From Pseudomonas jessenii (lineage in GTDB: Bacteria > Pseudomonadota > Gammaproteobacteria > Pseudomonadales > Pseudomonadaceae): a stretch of DNA of 64,000 nucleotides. The notes below the pieces were generated by a model. That model saw only the letters and a program-made list of their open reading frames with translations. It ran no database searches and was not told the DNA's origin. Shown here piece by piece: positions 7,544 through 16,313 of this stretch. The stretch spans positions 297,311 to 361,310 of the forward strand of contig NZ_NIWT01000009.1 in the NCBI RefSeq assembly GCF_002236115.1, in the 5' to 3' direction. Numbering within the stretch: position 1 is the first letter of the stretch; every line of letters starts with the position of its first letter. The position numbers and the translations under genes were made by a program.

Positions 7544-8659
7544 CTATTGCACCCGGGGTGTCTCGGGGTGCGCGACCGAATGATGTTGTTCAGGCTCTTC
7601 GTTACCACTGGCCAATGGCGCCGCTGGCGGATGTTGACGGTCGGTTTCTTCTTTCAGGAAATCGATGAGGGACTGGGCGGAACGCGCATCCAGCCGCAAG
7701 TTGGGCATCGAGATCCTGTTGTAGCGCTCGAACAGCTCCATCGCAATCGGGTCCTTTTCCGCGAGCATGCGGTCAGGTTCGCGGATCCAGCGGTTGAGCC
7801 AGGCCGGATCGCGCTGATAGGTCACGCCGATCAGGTCCGGGCCGATGCTGCGCAGGCCGATGCCCTGCCCGTCCAGCGGACCGAGGCTGTGGCAAGACGC
7901 GCAGCGGGTGCGAAACAGCTCTTCGCCATTGCTCGGCGGACGGATTTCGGGGGCCTCGACGTAGCTTTCCTCCACACTGGGCTGTTTCCAGTTATGCAGG
8001 GTATTGGCCAGTTGGTCGGCCAGAATCCACGGGTTTTCGAACGGCGATGCTTTCATCCAGCGGCCCGTTGCCTGGTTGCCGACGATCAGGCTCAGGTTGT
8101 GGTCCTTGTTGCGCCCGTTATCGACGCCTTCGATGAACAGCCCCAGTTTTTTGCGCAGGTCCGTGACGTCGGCGAATTCCCCGGTGAGGAATTTCCACCC
8201 GGGCCCGACCTGGAAGCGTTGCGCATAGGCTTTGAGCACCTCGGGGGTATCACTCAAGGGGTCGATGCTGATGGAGTAGAAGAAGATGTCCTTGCCGACC
8301 CGATCCCCCAGCAGTTTCTGCACCTGGCGCATGCGCGCGGTTTCCAGGGGGCAGGAGTCACTGCACGAGGTGAAGATGAAGTTGATCACCACTACCTTGT
8401 CTTTGATCAAGTCATCGAAAAAACGCAGCTGCTGTCCGTCCTGGTCGGTCAGCAGGGTGTTGGGGAAATAGTCGGCACCCCACGGGGTGACGGCTTCAAC
8501 GACAGCGGGTTCGGCAGTGGATGCCGGAGCAGGTGCAGGCGTCGACGTCGGCTGGCTGGCGACCAGCAACTGGCTGGCCAGCAAACCGGTCACCAGCATC
8601 AGCACCAGGTGCATGCCCAGGGCTCGCGAGCGTGGTGAATGCATCTCTTTTTTTTCCAT
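7544..8659 (-). CDS. SCO1/SenC-cytochrome c fusion protein
   Basis: A ~371-residue exported protein. An N-terminal hydrophobic anchor (~15-35) and a Pro/Ala linker precede a SCO1/SenC thioredoxin-like domain. That domain carries the copper-binding CSDSC (near residues 99-103) and the matching His in KDHNLSLIVG (near 187). A C-terminal class I cytochrome c domain follows, with CASCH (near 253-257) and a likely axial Met in ISMPNL. SCO proteins deliver copper to oxidases; the haem domain suggests redox coupling or electron transfer. It lies between the two kinase genes on the same strand and probably acts in copper loading of, or electron flow from, the enzyme that the system controls. ATG at 8659 preferred (GAGG upstream); 8662 GTG is possible. 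Confidence 0.8.
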   Translation of the reverse strand: MEKKEMHSPRSRALGMHLVLMLVTGLLASQLLVASQPTSTPAPAPASTAEPAVVEAVTPWGADYFPNTLLTDQDGQQLRFFDDLIKDKVVVINFIFTSCSDSCPLETARMRQVQKLLGDRVGKDIFFYSISIDPLSDTPEVLKAYAQRFQVGPGWKFLTGEFADVTDLRKKLGLFIEGVDNGRNKDHNLSLIVGNQATGRWMKASPFENPWILADQLANTLHNWKQPSVEESYVEAPEIRPPSNGEELFRTRCASCHSLGPLDGQGIGLRSIGPDLIGVTYQRDPAWLNRWIREPDRMLAEKDPIAMELFERYNRISMPNLRLDARSAQSLIDFLKEETDRQHPPAAPLASGNEEPEQHHSVAHPETPRVQ

Positions 8660-8844
8660 CACCAGCCGCCTCGATGTGGTGAAGGGGGGTTATGGTGGTT
8701 TTGCAAGGACCTCGCCAATCATGTGTTTTTTTATAAAAACGTACTAACACTCGACAAAACAGTGATTTATCAAAATCAATGTGCAACGACCGGGCAAATG
8801 ACCGGGGATTAATACCCGTTATTGGGGGTAGATCATCCCCGTTT

Positions 8845-10296
8845 TCAGGGGGCCAGAACAAAGGACAGGCGCACAGTGGTGCCCTCGCCTTCACTGCTGT
8901 CGAGGGTCACCGCACCGCCAAATCGCTCCATGATCCGCTCGACCAGCACCAGCCCGACTCCCAGCCCGCCCTGTTTGGTGGTGAAGAACGGCCGGAAGGC
9001 CATAGTGCGCTCTTCTTCGCTCATGCCTTTGCCGGTATCGCTCACCCTCACACTGACGTGCTGGGCATCGCGCGGTTCGATCTGGATGGTCAGGGTGCCG
9101 CCGCCGTCCATGGCTTCCACCGCATTGGACAGCAGGCTGCTGAGGAGCTGGGTCAGTTGTACGTGCTGGCTCAGCACCATGGGCGTCTGGTCCGGCTCGA
9201 ACACCACGTTGACCTTGGCCTTGTTGATCTGATGCTCGTAAGCCATCAGGCTGTCATGCAGGGCCGCCACCAGGTTCACAGGTTCGGCCTCGTCATTGAG
9301 CGGTCGCAGGGACTGGAGCAACTCCCGTACCCATTTCGACATGCGATCGACCTGACCAATGATGTCGTTGATGTTCCCGTGTGCCGGACCGCTGTCGAAC
9401 TCTATCGCCAGCTCGGCGCTTGAACGGATGTTCGCCAACGGATTGCGCAGACTGTGGGCAACCGCCGAGGACACCTCCCCCAGAGCCACAAAGGTTTCGT
9501 TGGTGATCAATTGCTTCTGCTGCGTCGCCAGCAGGATCGCCGCCCGCCGCACGATCCAGTACAGCCCCAGGTAAATGAGACCGCCGCCCAGGGCGGTTGC
9601 CAGCCAGATCAGCACCAGGCCGCGCTCCATGCGGTTGATCAGGTCCTGGGGTTCCTTGTAGATCTCGACCATCGCCGTGACGGTGCTGCCATCGGCGTCG
9701 AACAAGGGAATGTAGTTTTCGATGAAGGCGTATTTGGGTGGTTCCAGGAACTTCTGCTCCATGCGGGATCTATCCACACCGTGGTAAGCGGTCGACACGG
9801 AAATTTTCGAGTTGAATGCCCGGTCGAGGTCTTCATTGCCATGGATCGTAATGCCCATCAAGGCCGGGTTGGTCGACCAGATCACCATGCGGTCGGGGGC
9901 GTAGATGTTGACCAGAATCACGTCCGGCAAGTTTGCGATATGGTCGAGGAATTCACCACGGGCACTGACACGGGACAGAGGGTCGACGTCAGGAAAGTCC
10001 ATGTCTTTTCGTGGGTCGAGCAACTCGCCCATGGTCCTGACGTTGGGAATCGACACATGGTGCACCTCGGCCGAGGCAATCGCCTGAATGAATTGTGAGG
10101 TCAATAGCGCATCGCGTTGCACGCTTTCGGTAATCACGAAGCGCGTGGATACCGCCCCCAGCGCCACCGCCACCGTGCCGATCACCAGCATGCTGACCAG
10201 TGAAAACCAGCGCAGCAGATTGAAGGGCTCCTTGCGCGTGTTCAAGCGAACTTCGCTGTCGGTCGCAAGTACTTTGGCGATTGTGGTCATGGACAC
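8845..10296 (-). CDS. mnxS2: Membrane sensor histidine kinase B (MnxS-like paralogue)
   Basis: A 483-residue kinase, paralogous over its full length to the kinase at 5948-7441. Both share FNLLRWFSL at the first membrane segment, the periplasmic MGE/MGELLDPR region, NYIP-F-AD, and NETFVALGE-SSAVAHSLRNP. Phosphoacceptor H281; N box SSLLSNAVEAM; DTGKGM; GGLGVGLVLV. There is no dedicated response regulator next to it, so both kinases probably feed the single sigma-54 regulator. It is separated from kinase A by the SCO-cytochrome gene and is divergent from the secreted-protein operon. An ATG six bases downstream (10290) is an alternative start. Nothing codes in 8663-8844. Confidence 0.75.
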   Translation of the reverse strand: MSMTTIAKVLATDSEVRLNTRKEPFNLLRWFSLVSMLVIGTVAVALGAVSTRFVITESVQRDALLTSQFIQAIASAEVHHVSIPNVRTMGELLDPRKDMDFPDVDPLSRVSARGEFLDHIANLPDVILVNIYAPDRMVIWSTNPALMGITIHGNEDLDRAFNSKISVSTAYHGVDRSRMEQKFLEPPKYAFIENYIPLFDADGSTVTAMVEIYKEPQDLINRMERGLVLIWLATALGGGLIYLGLYWIVRRAAILLATQQKQLITNETFVALGEVSSAVAHSLRNPLANIRSSAELAIEFDSGPAHGNINDIIGQVDRMSKWVRELLQSLRPLNDEAEPVNLVAALHDSLMAYEHQINKAKVNVVFEPDQTPMVLSQHVQLTQLLSSLLSNAVEAMDGGGTLTIQIEPRDAQHVSVRVSDTGKGMSEEERTMAFRPFFTTKQGGLGVGLVLVERIMERFGGAVTLDSSEGEGTTVRLSFVLAP

Positions 10297-10494
10297 GGTT
10301 CCCGGAAACCCCCTATAGGTTTATAGCCCAGCCATGGCCGTTTGGCCGAGCCTGGGGACTGCGATACCCCACCCGCCCCGCGGCCCCGTCACCCCCAAAG
10401 TCGGGGATAGCTGCCCGTGCCATAACTTCCCGGCCTGCCGCCTGCGACCGCGCCAACACCTTTACTGCGGGCGTCTCACGGGCGTTTTCGCCGA

Positions 10495-10510
10495 TTGGTA
10501 TGGAAGTTGC
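10495..10510 (+). promoter_or_regulatory. Sigma-54 (-24/-12) promoter of the secreted-protein operon
   Basis: TTGGTATGGAAGTTGC matches the sigma-54 consensus TTGGCACGNNNNTTGC at TTGG, the A, the G and all of TTGC, with GG and GC separated by exactly 10 bases. Transcription would begin near 10522, leaving a ~50-base leader before the ATG at 10571. The adjacent sigma-54 activator gene makes this promoter credible. Confidence 0.7.
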
Positions 10511-10570
10511 CGAACTCCCTGCCAACTGCCCCATCCCCAAGGGGCAGGTACTTCGACAGAGGGAACACTC

Positions 10571-11917
10571 ATGCACCCGTTACTGTGCAAAACCGCGTCC
10601 GCCCTGGTTGTGACTGCTCTAGCCCAAGGTATTGCCCAGGCCGCGCTGTTTGCCGTAGACCCCGGCCCCTACCTGCCAGCCAATGGCAATTTCGCCGCCT
10701 GGTATCAAGACAGCCACGGCCGAACCCTTGACCTGTGTTTATCAAAGGCTGTCAGTTCCAGGGTTGCCAGCGCGCCGGGCGCCCCGACTTACATGTGCTC
10801 GCTGATCCCTAATCCCGGCATTTTCGATGACACGCAACCGTTGGTCTTCCCGACCAATTTCCCCGACGAAGCGTTCTGGGCAACAGGCGAAACAACCATC
10901 GTCGATGCCGCCCGAGGCATCGACCTGACCTATGTCTCGGCGCTCGAAGCAGCCTTCAGTGGTGGGGATCCACTGGAGGGCGACCAGATCAGCTTCGCCC
11001 GGATCCGTGTTCGCATCGACGTGGCCACCGCTGGCACTTATGTCATCACCCACCCTTACGGCGTCGAAGTGTTCAACGTCGAGACCCCCGGCCGTCGGGC
11101 GATCAACATGACCCGGGACATTGGCATCGGCGCGCCAAAAACCTACAACGGCGCGCTCAAGGGCGACGTCGGGCCGTTCCTGCGCAGCGTCAATGGCCCC
11201 TACACCGAGACCAACCCGAGCACGGGCCAGGCCGAACAATTCGTCGGCGATCCGAACCTCACCGAAGCCGTCACCGGCAGCCCGTTCAACACCAACTACG
11301 TGCGCATCGAGGGCCCCAATGGCCTGGACTTGCGCACCAACCTCTTCGCTGTTTCCGGCAAGTTGTCGTCGGTGGTCCGTCCGACCCCGGTGATCGCCGA
11401 GCGCAGCACCTACTCGCGACAGGCCGGCACCAGCGCCCCGGTGGCCCAGCAGGACGTGTTCGTGATGGCCCCGCCGCCACCCGCCACCGTGACCCTGGAC
11501 AGCAACAATCCGCTGCTGAACTTCACCGAAGCCAATACCACCGGCCACTGGTATGCACAGTCGCCGAACAATCCGACGTTGCCGAGCACCTTGCAGGTGA
11601 CCGCCGACAACCACCTGGCCATCGCCAGCAGCGCGCCGACCATATTGCCCATGCCGTTGACCGACCTGGTGACGATCTCACGCGCCGAGTACAGCCTGAG
11701 CACCGGGCAAATCACCATAGTGGCTTCGACCAGCGATGAAACGTCGCCACCGGTGCTCACCGCCACCTCCGGCACCGGTATCGCCATCGGCGCCCTGAGT
11801 GGTGATGGCGCCGTGAAAAGCCTGGCCACCGGCATCTCGCCGATTCCGCCAGCCCAGGTTCGTGTGTCGTCCTCCAATGGCGGCAGCGATACCGAAGAAG
11901 TGGTCATCGTGCAATGA
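10571..11917 (+). CDS. Large secreted protein A, unknown function (Mnx-block associated)
   Basis: A 448-residue protein with a Sec signal peptide (cleavage about after residue 24, IAQA|ALFAVDPGPY). Residues ~25-275 form a domain shared with the next gene, including PGIFDDT, PDEAFW, EAAF-GG-PL-GDQISFAR, THPYGVE, GPFLRSVNGPYTE and FVGDPNLTEAVTGSP. The rest is Thr/Ser/Pro-rich with a beta-sandwich-like C-terminus ending SSSNGGSDTEEVVIVQ. Three conserved Cys in the N-domain may be structural. No known enzyme motif. The ATG at 10571 starts a proper signal peptide; the frame is open further upstream but without start signals. Likely a cell-surface or extracellular partner of the metal-oxidation system (inference). 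Confidence 0.75.
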   Translation: MHPLLCKTASALVVTALAQGIAQAALFAVDPGPYLPANGNFAAWYQDSHGRTLDLCLSKAVSSRVASAPGAPTYMCSLIPNPGIFDDTQPLVFPTNFPDEAFWATGETTIVDAARGIDLTYVSALEAAFSGGDPLEGDQISFARIRVRIDVATAGTYVITHPYGVEVFNVETPGRRAINMTRDIGIGAPKTYNGALKGDVGPFLRSVNGPYTETNPSTGQAEQFVGDPNLTEAVTGSPFNTNYVRIEGPNGLDLRTNLFAVSGKLSSVVRPTPVIAERSTYSRQAGTSAPVAQQDVFVMAPPPPATVTLDSNNPLLNFTEANTTGHWYAQSPNNPTLPSTLQVTADNHLAIASSAPTILPMPLTDLVTISRAEYSLSTGQITIVASTSDETSPPVLTATSGTGIAIGALSGDGAVKSLATGISPIPPAQVRVSSSNGGSDTEEVVIVQ

Positions 11918-11952
11918 ACGCCCACATGCCCGGATCCTCATCAGGAGGCATC

Positions 11953-14202
11953 ATGAACAAATGGCCACGCCTGGCGCTCAACGCCCTGGGACTGACTCTG
12001 TCGCTGACCGGCAGTGCTTTCGCGCAACTCGCCGCCGTCGATCCCGGTCCTTACACCTTTGCCACCGGGAAATTCCCGATCTGGTATCAGGACAAGAATC
12101 AACTGTCGATGGAGCTGTGCCAGTCCCGCGCCGCCAGCTCGCGGGTGGCAGCCAGCGTGCCACCGGCCTACATGTGTACCCTGCTGCCGACACCGGGCAT
12201 TTTCGACGACACCCTGCCAATGGTGTTCCCGGATAACTGGCCAGACGAAGCCTTCTGGTTCCTTGCCGAGACCAGCATCCCCAACAACACCGCCGGCTAT
12301 GGCATGGACGTCTATGTTGCCGGGATCGAGGCTGCATTTGCCGGTGGCAACCCACTCGATGGCGACCAGATCAGCTTCGCGCGGATTCGTCTGCGGGTGA
12401 ACATTCCCGTTGCCGGGACCTACACCATTACCCACCCCTATGGCGTGGAAACGGTCAACGTCACCACCACCGGGCGCCGGGCGATCAACATCACCAGGGA
12501 CGTCGGCATCGGTGCGCCGGGGGTTTTCAGCGGTGCGGTCAACGGTGCGATCGGGCCGTTCCTGCGCAGCGTCAACGGTCCCTACACCGAGGTGAACCCG
12601 GACACCGGCGCCATCGAAACCTTCGTCGGCGACCCCAACCTCACCGAAGCCGTGACCGGCAGCCCCAACAACACCAACTTCGTGCGCATCCAGGGTCCGG
12701 CCGGGACCATCCAGACCAACCTCTTCACCCTGTCCGGCAAGGTGCTCGACAACCGCGCGCAGACCGCGGTGGACATGACCCGTGCCACTTACCGCCGCAT
12801 AGCCGGCACGGGCGGCAACACCACCCGGGTCGAAGTGTTTGCCAAAGCCGCCAACGGCTCGACCCTGTGCTTTCGCGAAAGCATCGCCCTGGTCCCCGGC
12901 CCGCCTGTGTCACCTTGCCAGACCAACATGGTGAGCGATAACAACGGCGTGTTCTTCGCCCAGAATCTGCTGGCCAACGCAACGGTGCCGCCGGTCGTGG
13001 TGGTCACCGCCACCAACCCCGCCGGGACCACCCGCCCGACTGCGGTGTCGAGCAAGCTCTCGGACGTGGTGAAAATCCAGACCGCCCGTTACAGCTGGAG
13101 CAATCACAGCCTGCTGATCGAGGCCACTTCCACAGACGAAGTGGTGGTACCGGACATGGTCGCCCAGGGTTACGGGCGGCTGTCGAAAACCGGAATCCTG
13201 CAACGCCTGACGGTGGCTGACTTGACCCAACCGCCTGCAACCGTAACGGTCAAATCCGCTGCCGGCGGCAGTGACATCGAGCCGGTCGTAGTCGTCGGCA
13301 CTGCACCGGACACCGGCGCGAACCAGGCACCGATCTCCGTCGCCGATACCGGCAGCACCAGCTTCGGCGTGCCGATCACCCTCAACCTGCTGGCCAACGA
13401 CAGGGACCCGGACGGCAATACGCCGCTGAGCATTACCGCGCTGACCCAACCGGCCGCCAGCCAGGGCACGGTGGCATTGAGCGGCACTACGGCGGTGGTC
13501 TACACCCCTCCTGCTGTCGTCAACGCGCCGTTGACCACGACCTTCACTTACAAGGCCCAGGACGTCAAAGGCCTGGCCTCGACGACAGCGGCAACCGTGA
13601 GCATGACCGTGTCGCCTAACCGGCCTCCGGTGGCCGTCGCCGATGCCGTCACGACACTGGGTGTGGCGATTCCAATCAACGTGCTGGCCAACGACACCGA
13701 TCCGGAAGGCAATGTGCCGCTAGCCGTCGCCGACTTCACTCAACCGCTGGCAGGTGGCGGCACCGTCAGCAGTAACGGCACGGTGCTCACCTACACCCCA
13801 CCGGCCACCGTCACCACGGCCTTCACCACGACCTTCACCTACTTTGCCCGGGACAGTTTCGGCGCCCAATCGACGTCGCCAGCCACGGTCACGGTGCAGG
13901 TCTCGCCACGGCCTGCTGCGGAAACCTTCGCAGTGACCACCGCAACGGTGAGAGCCCGCTCCAACAACCGCTTCACCTGGGACTTTGCCGGCACCTCATC
14001 GGTGACCACCGGCAACACCATCACCATCAAGGTCACCACTGCGACCGGGCTGGTCACCCTGGGCACCACCGCCGTACCGGCGAATGGACGCTGGCGGTTG
14101 ACCGTGAACAACACCACCACGGTCGTTCCGTCGGCGAACCCGACCGCCACGATCACCTCGTCCCAAGGCTCCGTGCGCACGGTGCCGGTGATCGCCAACT
14201 GA
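11953..14202 (+). CDS. Large secreted protein B with two Ig-like domains and a terminal module shared with the multicopper oxidase
   Basis: A 749-residue exported protein (signal peptide about 1-24, SAFA|QLAAVDPGPY). Residues ~25-270 are paralogous to the preceding gene. The middle (~280-450) has two extra Cys. Two bacterial Ig/cadherin-like repeats follow (~455-550 and ~556-650), marked by NLLANDRDPDGN and NVLANDTDPEGN. The last ~94 residues (TTATVRARSNNRFTWDFAG to the end) match the final ~95 residues of the multicopper oxidase at 56267-59656. Shine-Dalgarno AGGAGG at 11943-11948 sets the start, 35 bp after the previous stop. Probably an operon with gene A under the sigma-54 promoter. The repeats suggest attachment to the cell surface or assembly into an extracellular complex. 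Confidence 0.8.
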   Translation: MNKWPRLALNALGLTLSLTGSAFAQLAAVDPGPYTFATGKFPIWYQDKNQLSMELCQSRAASSRVAASVPPAYMCTLLPTPGIFDDTLPMVFPDNWPDEAFWFLAETSIPNNTAGYGMDVYVAGIEAAFAGGNPLDGDQISFARIRLRVNIPVAGTYTITHPYGVETVNVTTTGRRAINITRDVGIGAPGVFSGAVNGAIGPFLRSVNGPYTEVNPDTGAIETFVGDPNLTEAVTGSPNNTNFVRIQGPAGTIQTNLFTLSGKVLDNRAQTAVDMTRATYRRIAGTGGNTTRVEVFAKAANGSTLCFRESIALVPGPPVSPCQTNMVSDNNGVFFAQNLLANATVPPVVVVTATNPAGTTRPTAVSSKLSDVVKIQTARYSWSNHSLLIEATSTDEVVVPDMVAQGYGRLSKTGILQRLTVADLTQPPATVTVKSAAGGSDIEPVVVVGTAPDTGANQAPISVADTGSTSFGVPITLNLLANDRDPDGNTPLSITALTQPAASQGTVALSGTTAVVYTPPAVVNAPLTTTFTYKAQDVKGLASTTAATVSMTVSPNRPPVAVADAVTTLGVAIPINVLANDTDPEGNVPLAVADFTQPLAGGGTVSSNGTVLTYTPPATVTTAFTTTFTYFARDSFGAQSTSPATVTVQVSPRPAAETFAVTTATVRARSNNRFTWDFAGTSSVTTGNTITIKVTTATGLVTLGTTAVPANGRWRLTVNNTTTVVPSANPTATITSSQGSVRTVPVIAN

Positions 14203-14254
14203 GCCCGCGCTCCATTAGCCACGCAGGTTGATGGGGCCGGCTTCAACCCTATGG

Positions 14255-14290
14255 AAAACCGCGGCCTCGGGTGGGGGGCCGCGGTTTTTT
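14255..14290 (+). terminator. Rho-independent terminator of the secreted-protein operon
   Basis: AAAACCGCGGCC and GGCCGCGGTTTT form a 12-bp stem with a G-rich 10-base loop, followed by T residues, 52 bp after the stop of secreted protein B. Confidence 0.9.
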
Positions 14291-14364
14291 GCCGGGTGCA
14301 TTGATGGGAGCAATCCAGCGGTGGTCTGGCTGTCATCACTGGAGCGGTGCCCGGACCAGGCTCA

Positions 14365-14511
14365 CTCCCACAGGTATTCAGTACATCTGAAAGATTTCGG
14401 TCGGCTGTCAGACCACCATCGCGAGCAAGCTCGCTCCCACAGGTACTCAGTACATCTGAAAGATTTCGGTCGGCTGGCAGGCCGCCATCGCGAGCAAGCT
14501 CGCTCCCACAG
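14365..14511. repeat. 69-bp tandem direct repeat carrying REP palindromes
   Basis: The block CTCCCACAGGTATTCAGTAC...ATCGCGAGCAAG repeats with an exact 69-base period: CTCCCACAG begins at 14365, 14434 and 14503. Each unit ends in a REP palindrome (14417-14442 and 14486-14511), and ACATCTGAAAGATTTCGGTC lies between. REPs elsewhere in the window are inverted pairs; this is a head-to-tail amplification. Confidence 0.85.
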
Positions 14512-14577
14512 AAGAGCAAAAAGCAGAGCATCCCGCACCACCGCGTCGCTTCTCACCACTCATCAGGCCGAGCGTTA

Positions 14578-14880
14578 GCTCGCCTGCAGCTCTTGATCTT
14601 GATCCACCCGCCCCCTCGGCAGGCTGAGTGGAGGTGTTTATCCGGGGATTGGCGCGCAGCGCCGTTCGACGCAGTCGAACCCATTGCATGTAGGTCGAAG
14701 CGAAGCCGACCGGAGGGCAATGCCCCCGTATGAATACCGCAGCGAAGGAACCCCGAGCCTAAGCGAGGGGCCGTACGTAAGGGGCGAGACTTTTTGGTTC
14801 CTTTTGTGTCGTTTGACAAAAGGGACTCGCCGTAAGGGCGAAACCATAAGCCGCCATTACCGCAGCAACGGATATGTACT
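14578..14880. repeat. Non-coding ~300-bp probable interspersed repeat
   Basis: No convincing gene. The block has several short dyads (GGCGCGCAGCGCC near 14649; the hairpin CCTTTTGT/ACAAAAGG at 14800-14823) and the phrases GAGACTTTTTGGTTCC and CGCAGCAACGGATATGTACT. These I recall as recurring between genes in P. fluorescens-group genomes. Small frames through it are low-complexity and unlikely to be real. Identity as a repeat family cannot be confirmed without a genome-wide search. Confidence 0.45.
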
Positions 14881-16298
14881 CAGACCCCCAACCTGATCGA
14901 CAGCCGCTCGGCCAACGCCTTGGCCTGGCTCGCCACATCGGTGACGGCGGTACTTTCCCACCACATACCGCGCAACGGCGGACCCATGGCAAACAACCGG
15001 CTGGCGGGCTGACCCTCGGCGTTCAGAACCGCACCATCGACCTCTGCCGCGATGCCCAAGGCCAACGGCCCGGGCCGGACCAGGCCTCGGGCGAGCAGTT
15101 GCCGGGGCAGCGGTCGCGCGACCCGGCGCCAGTCGTATTCGATACCGCTGGAGTTGATCAGGGCGACACCGCTGACCACACAGGTCTGCGCCTCGCCCCG
15201 CCGTCGAAGGCGAATACTCACCTCGCCATTGAGCGACGGTTCGAGGCCCTGGTAAGAGGCTGCGTGAATACGTAACCGCCCTTCTTTATACAAGCGCTCA
15301 ACCAGCTCGGCACTCAAGGGTGGCGAGCGGTGATGATGGCTTTCCCACCACGGCCGCACATGCCGCACGAACTGCCGACGCTGCACGTCGGTCGCCTGAT
15401 GCCACAAGCGGCCGATGTGTGCCCGCACCGTGTCCAGCGGCGCCTGCCAGTCGATACCTTGGGCGATGGCGTCCCGGCAGTGCCGACGCAGTTCGCGCAT
15501 CAACTGGCGAGGTGTGCGGATGCTCTGATCCTGCGCGAGAAAATCCACCCAGGCCGGTGGCTGGCGACGCACATGGGGCAGCAGCCCATGGCGGGAAAAC
15601 ACTTCGATCGGCCCACGATGCCCGGCCTGTTCCAGGGACACCACGGCATCGACCATGGTCAGGCCCGAGCCGATGATCATGACCGTCGCTTGCGGATCGA
15701 GTTGCCGCATGGCCGCCACGTCCCACGGATCGAGAGCGGCCGCATTCAAGCCGCTGGACCGGGTTTGCGGGGTGCGCGCGGCGGGAAACATCCCGGTGGC
15801 CAGCACCGCAAAAGCGCCCTGCAAGCATCGGCCGTCGCTCAGGGTCAACCGCACGGCGTCTGCATCGATTTGCAAATCGACCACTTCGGCCTGCACATGC
15901 TCGACCGTCGAACCGACCAAGGCGCCCACCGCCTGCGCTTCTGCCAGGCGCTGCCGGGCGTACAGGCCGAAAACGCCCCGAGGCGGAAACAACTCGCTGA
16001 TCGGCACATGCTGCTGATCCGATTCCGGCCAGCCGCCCGCCTTGATGTACTCGGTCAGCCATTGGGTCAGGTCGTCGGCGTTGTCCGGGTCAACACTCAT
16101 CCGCGCCGCATTGCCGTTGAGCGTATGACCCAGTTCCACCGCGCTGTAGGCTTCACCCCGCCCCAACCCGGCCCGGGGCTCGATCACCAGCACCCGGCGC
16201 CGGCCCGGCAAACGCATCAACTGCGCCGCCAACATCGCGCCACTGAGGCCGCCACCGACAATCAGGATGTCGGCGTCATTGTTCAAGGTCTGGCCCAT
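14880..16298 (-). CDS. FAD/NAD(P)-binding oxidoreductase (FAD-NAD(P)-binding domain family)
   Basis: A 472-residue flavoprotein. The N-terminal dinucleotide site ILIVGGGLSGAMLAAQL (~11-27) binds FAD, and a second GSGLTMVD site (~210-218) probably binds NAD(P). GRGEAYSA and HTLNGNAARMS match the NAD_binding_9/COG4529 group (Hydroxyacylglutathione-independent FAD proteins of unknown substrate). Start supported by GGGAG seven bases upstream. It is 15 bp downstream of the XRE-cupin gene on the same strand, so probably in one operon. The substrate is not evident. Confidence 0.75.
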   Translation of the reverse strand: MGQTLNNDADILIVGGGLSGAMLAAQLMRLPGRRRVLVIEPRAGLGRGEAYSAVELGHTLNGNAARMSVDPDNADDLTQWLTEYIKAGGWPESDQQHVPISELFPPRGVFGLYARQRLAEAQAVGALVGSTVEHVQAEVVDLQIDADAVRLTLSDGRCLQGAFAVLATGMFPAARTPQTRSSGLNAAALDPWDVAAMRQLDPQATVMIIGSGLTMVDAVVSLEQAGHRGPIEVFSRHGLLPHVRRQPPAWVDFLAQDQSIRTPRQLMRELRRHCRDAIAQGIDWQAPLDTVRAHIGRLWHQATDVQRRQFVRHVRPWWESHHHRSPPLSAELVERLYKEGRLRIHAASYQGLEPSLNGEVSIRLRRRGEAQTCVVSGVALINSSGIEYDWRRVARPLPRQLLARGLVRPGPLALGIAAEVDGAVLNAEGQPASRLFAMGPPLRGMWWESTAVTDVASQAKALAERLSIRLGV

Positions 16299-16313
16299 CC
16301 ATGCACTCCCTGT

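Noticed and set aside
10431..10446. Second sigma-54-like site CGGCCTGCCGCCTGCG
   Set aside because: GG-N10-GC spacing is right, but the rest fits poorly. The site at 10495-10510 is clearly better and nearer to the gene.
14684..14896. 70-codon frame in the intergenic block
   Set aside because: It runs through a non-coding repeat-like block with no ribosome-binding site. Similar translations appear as annotation noise at other copies of such repeats.
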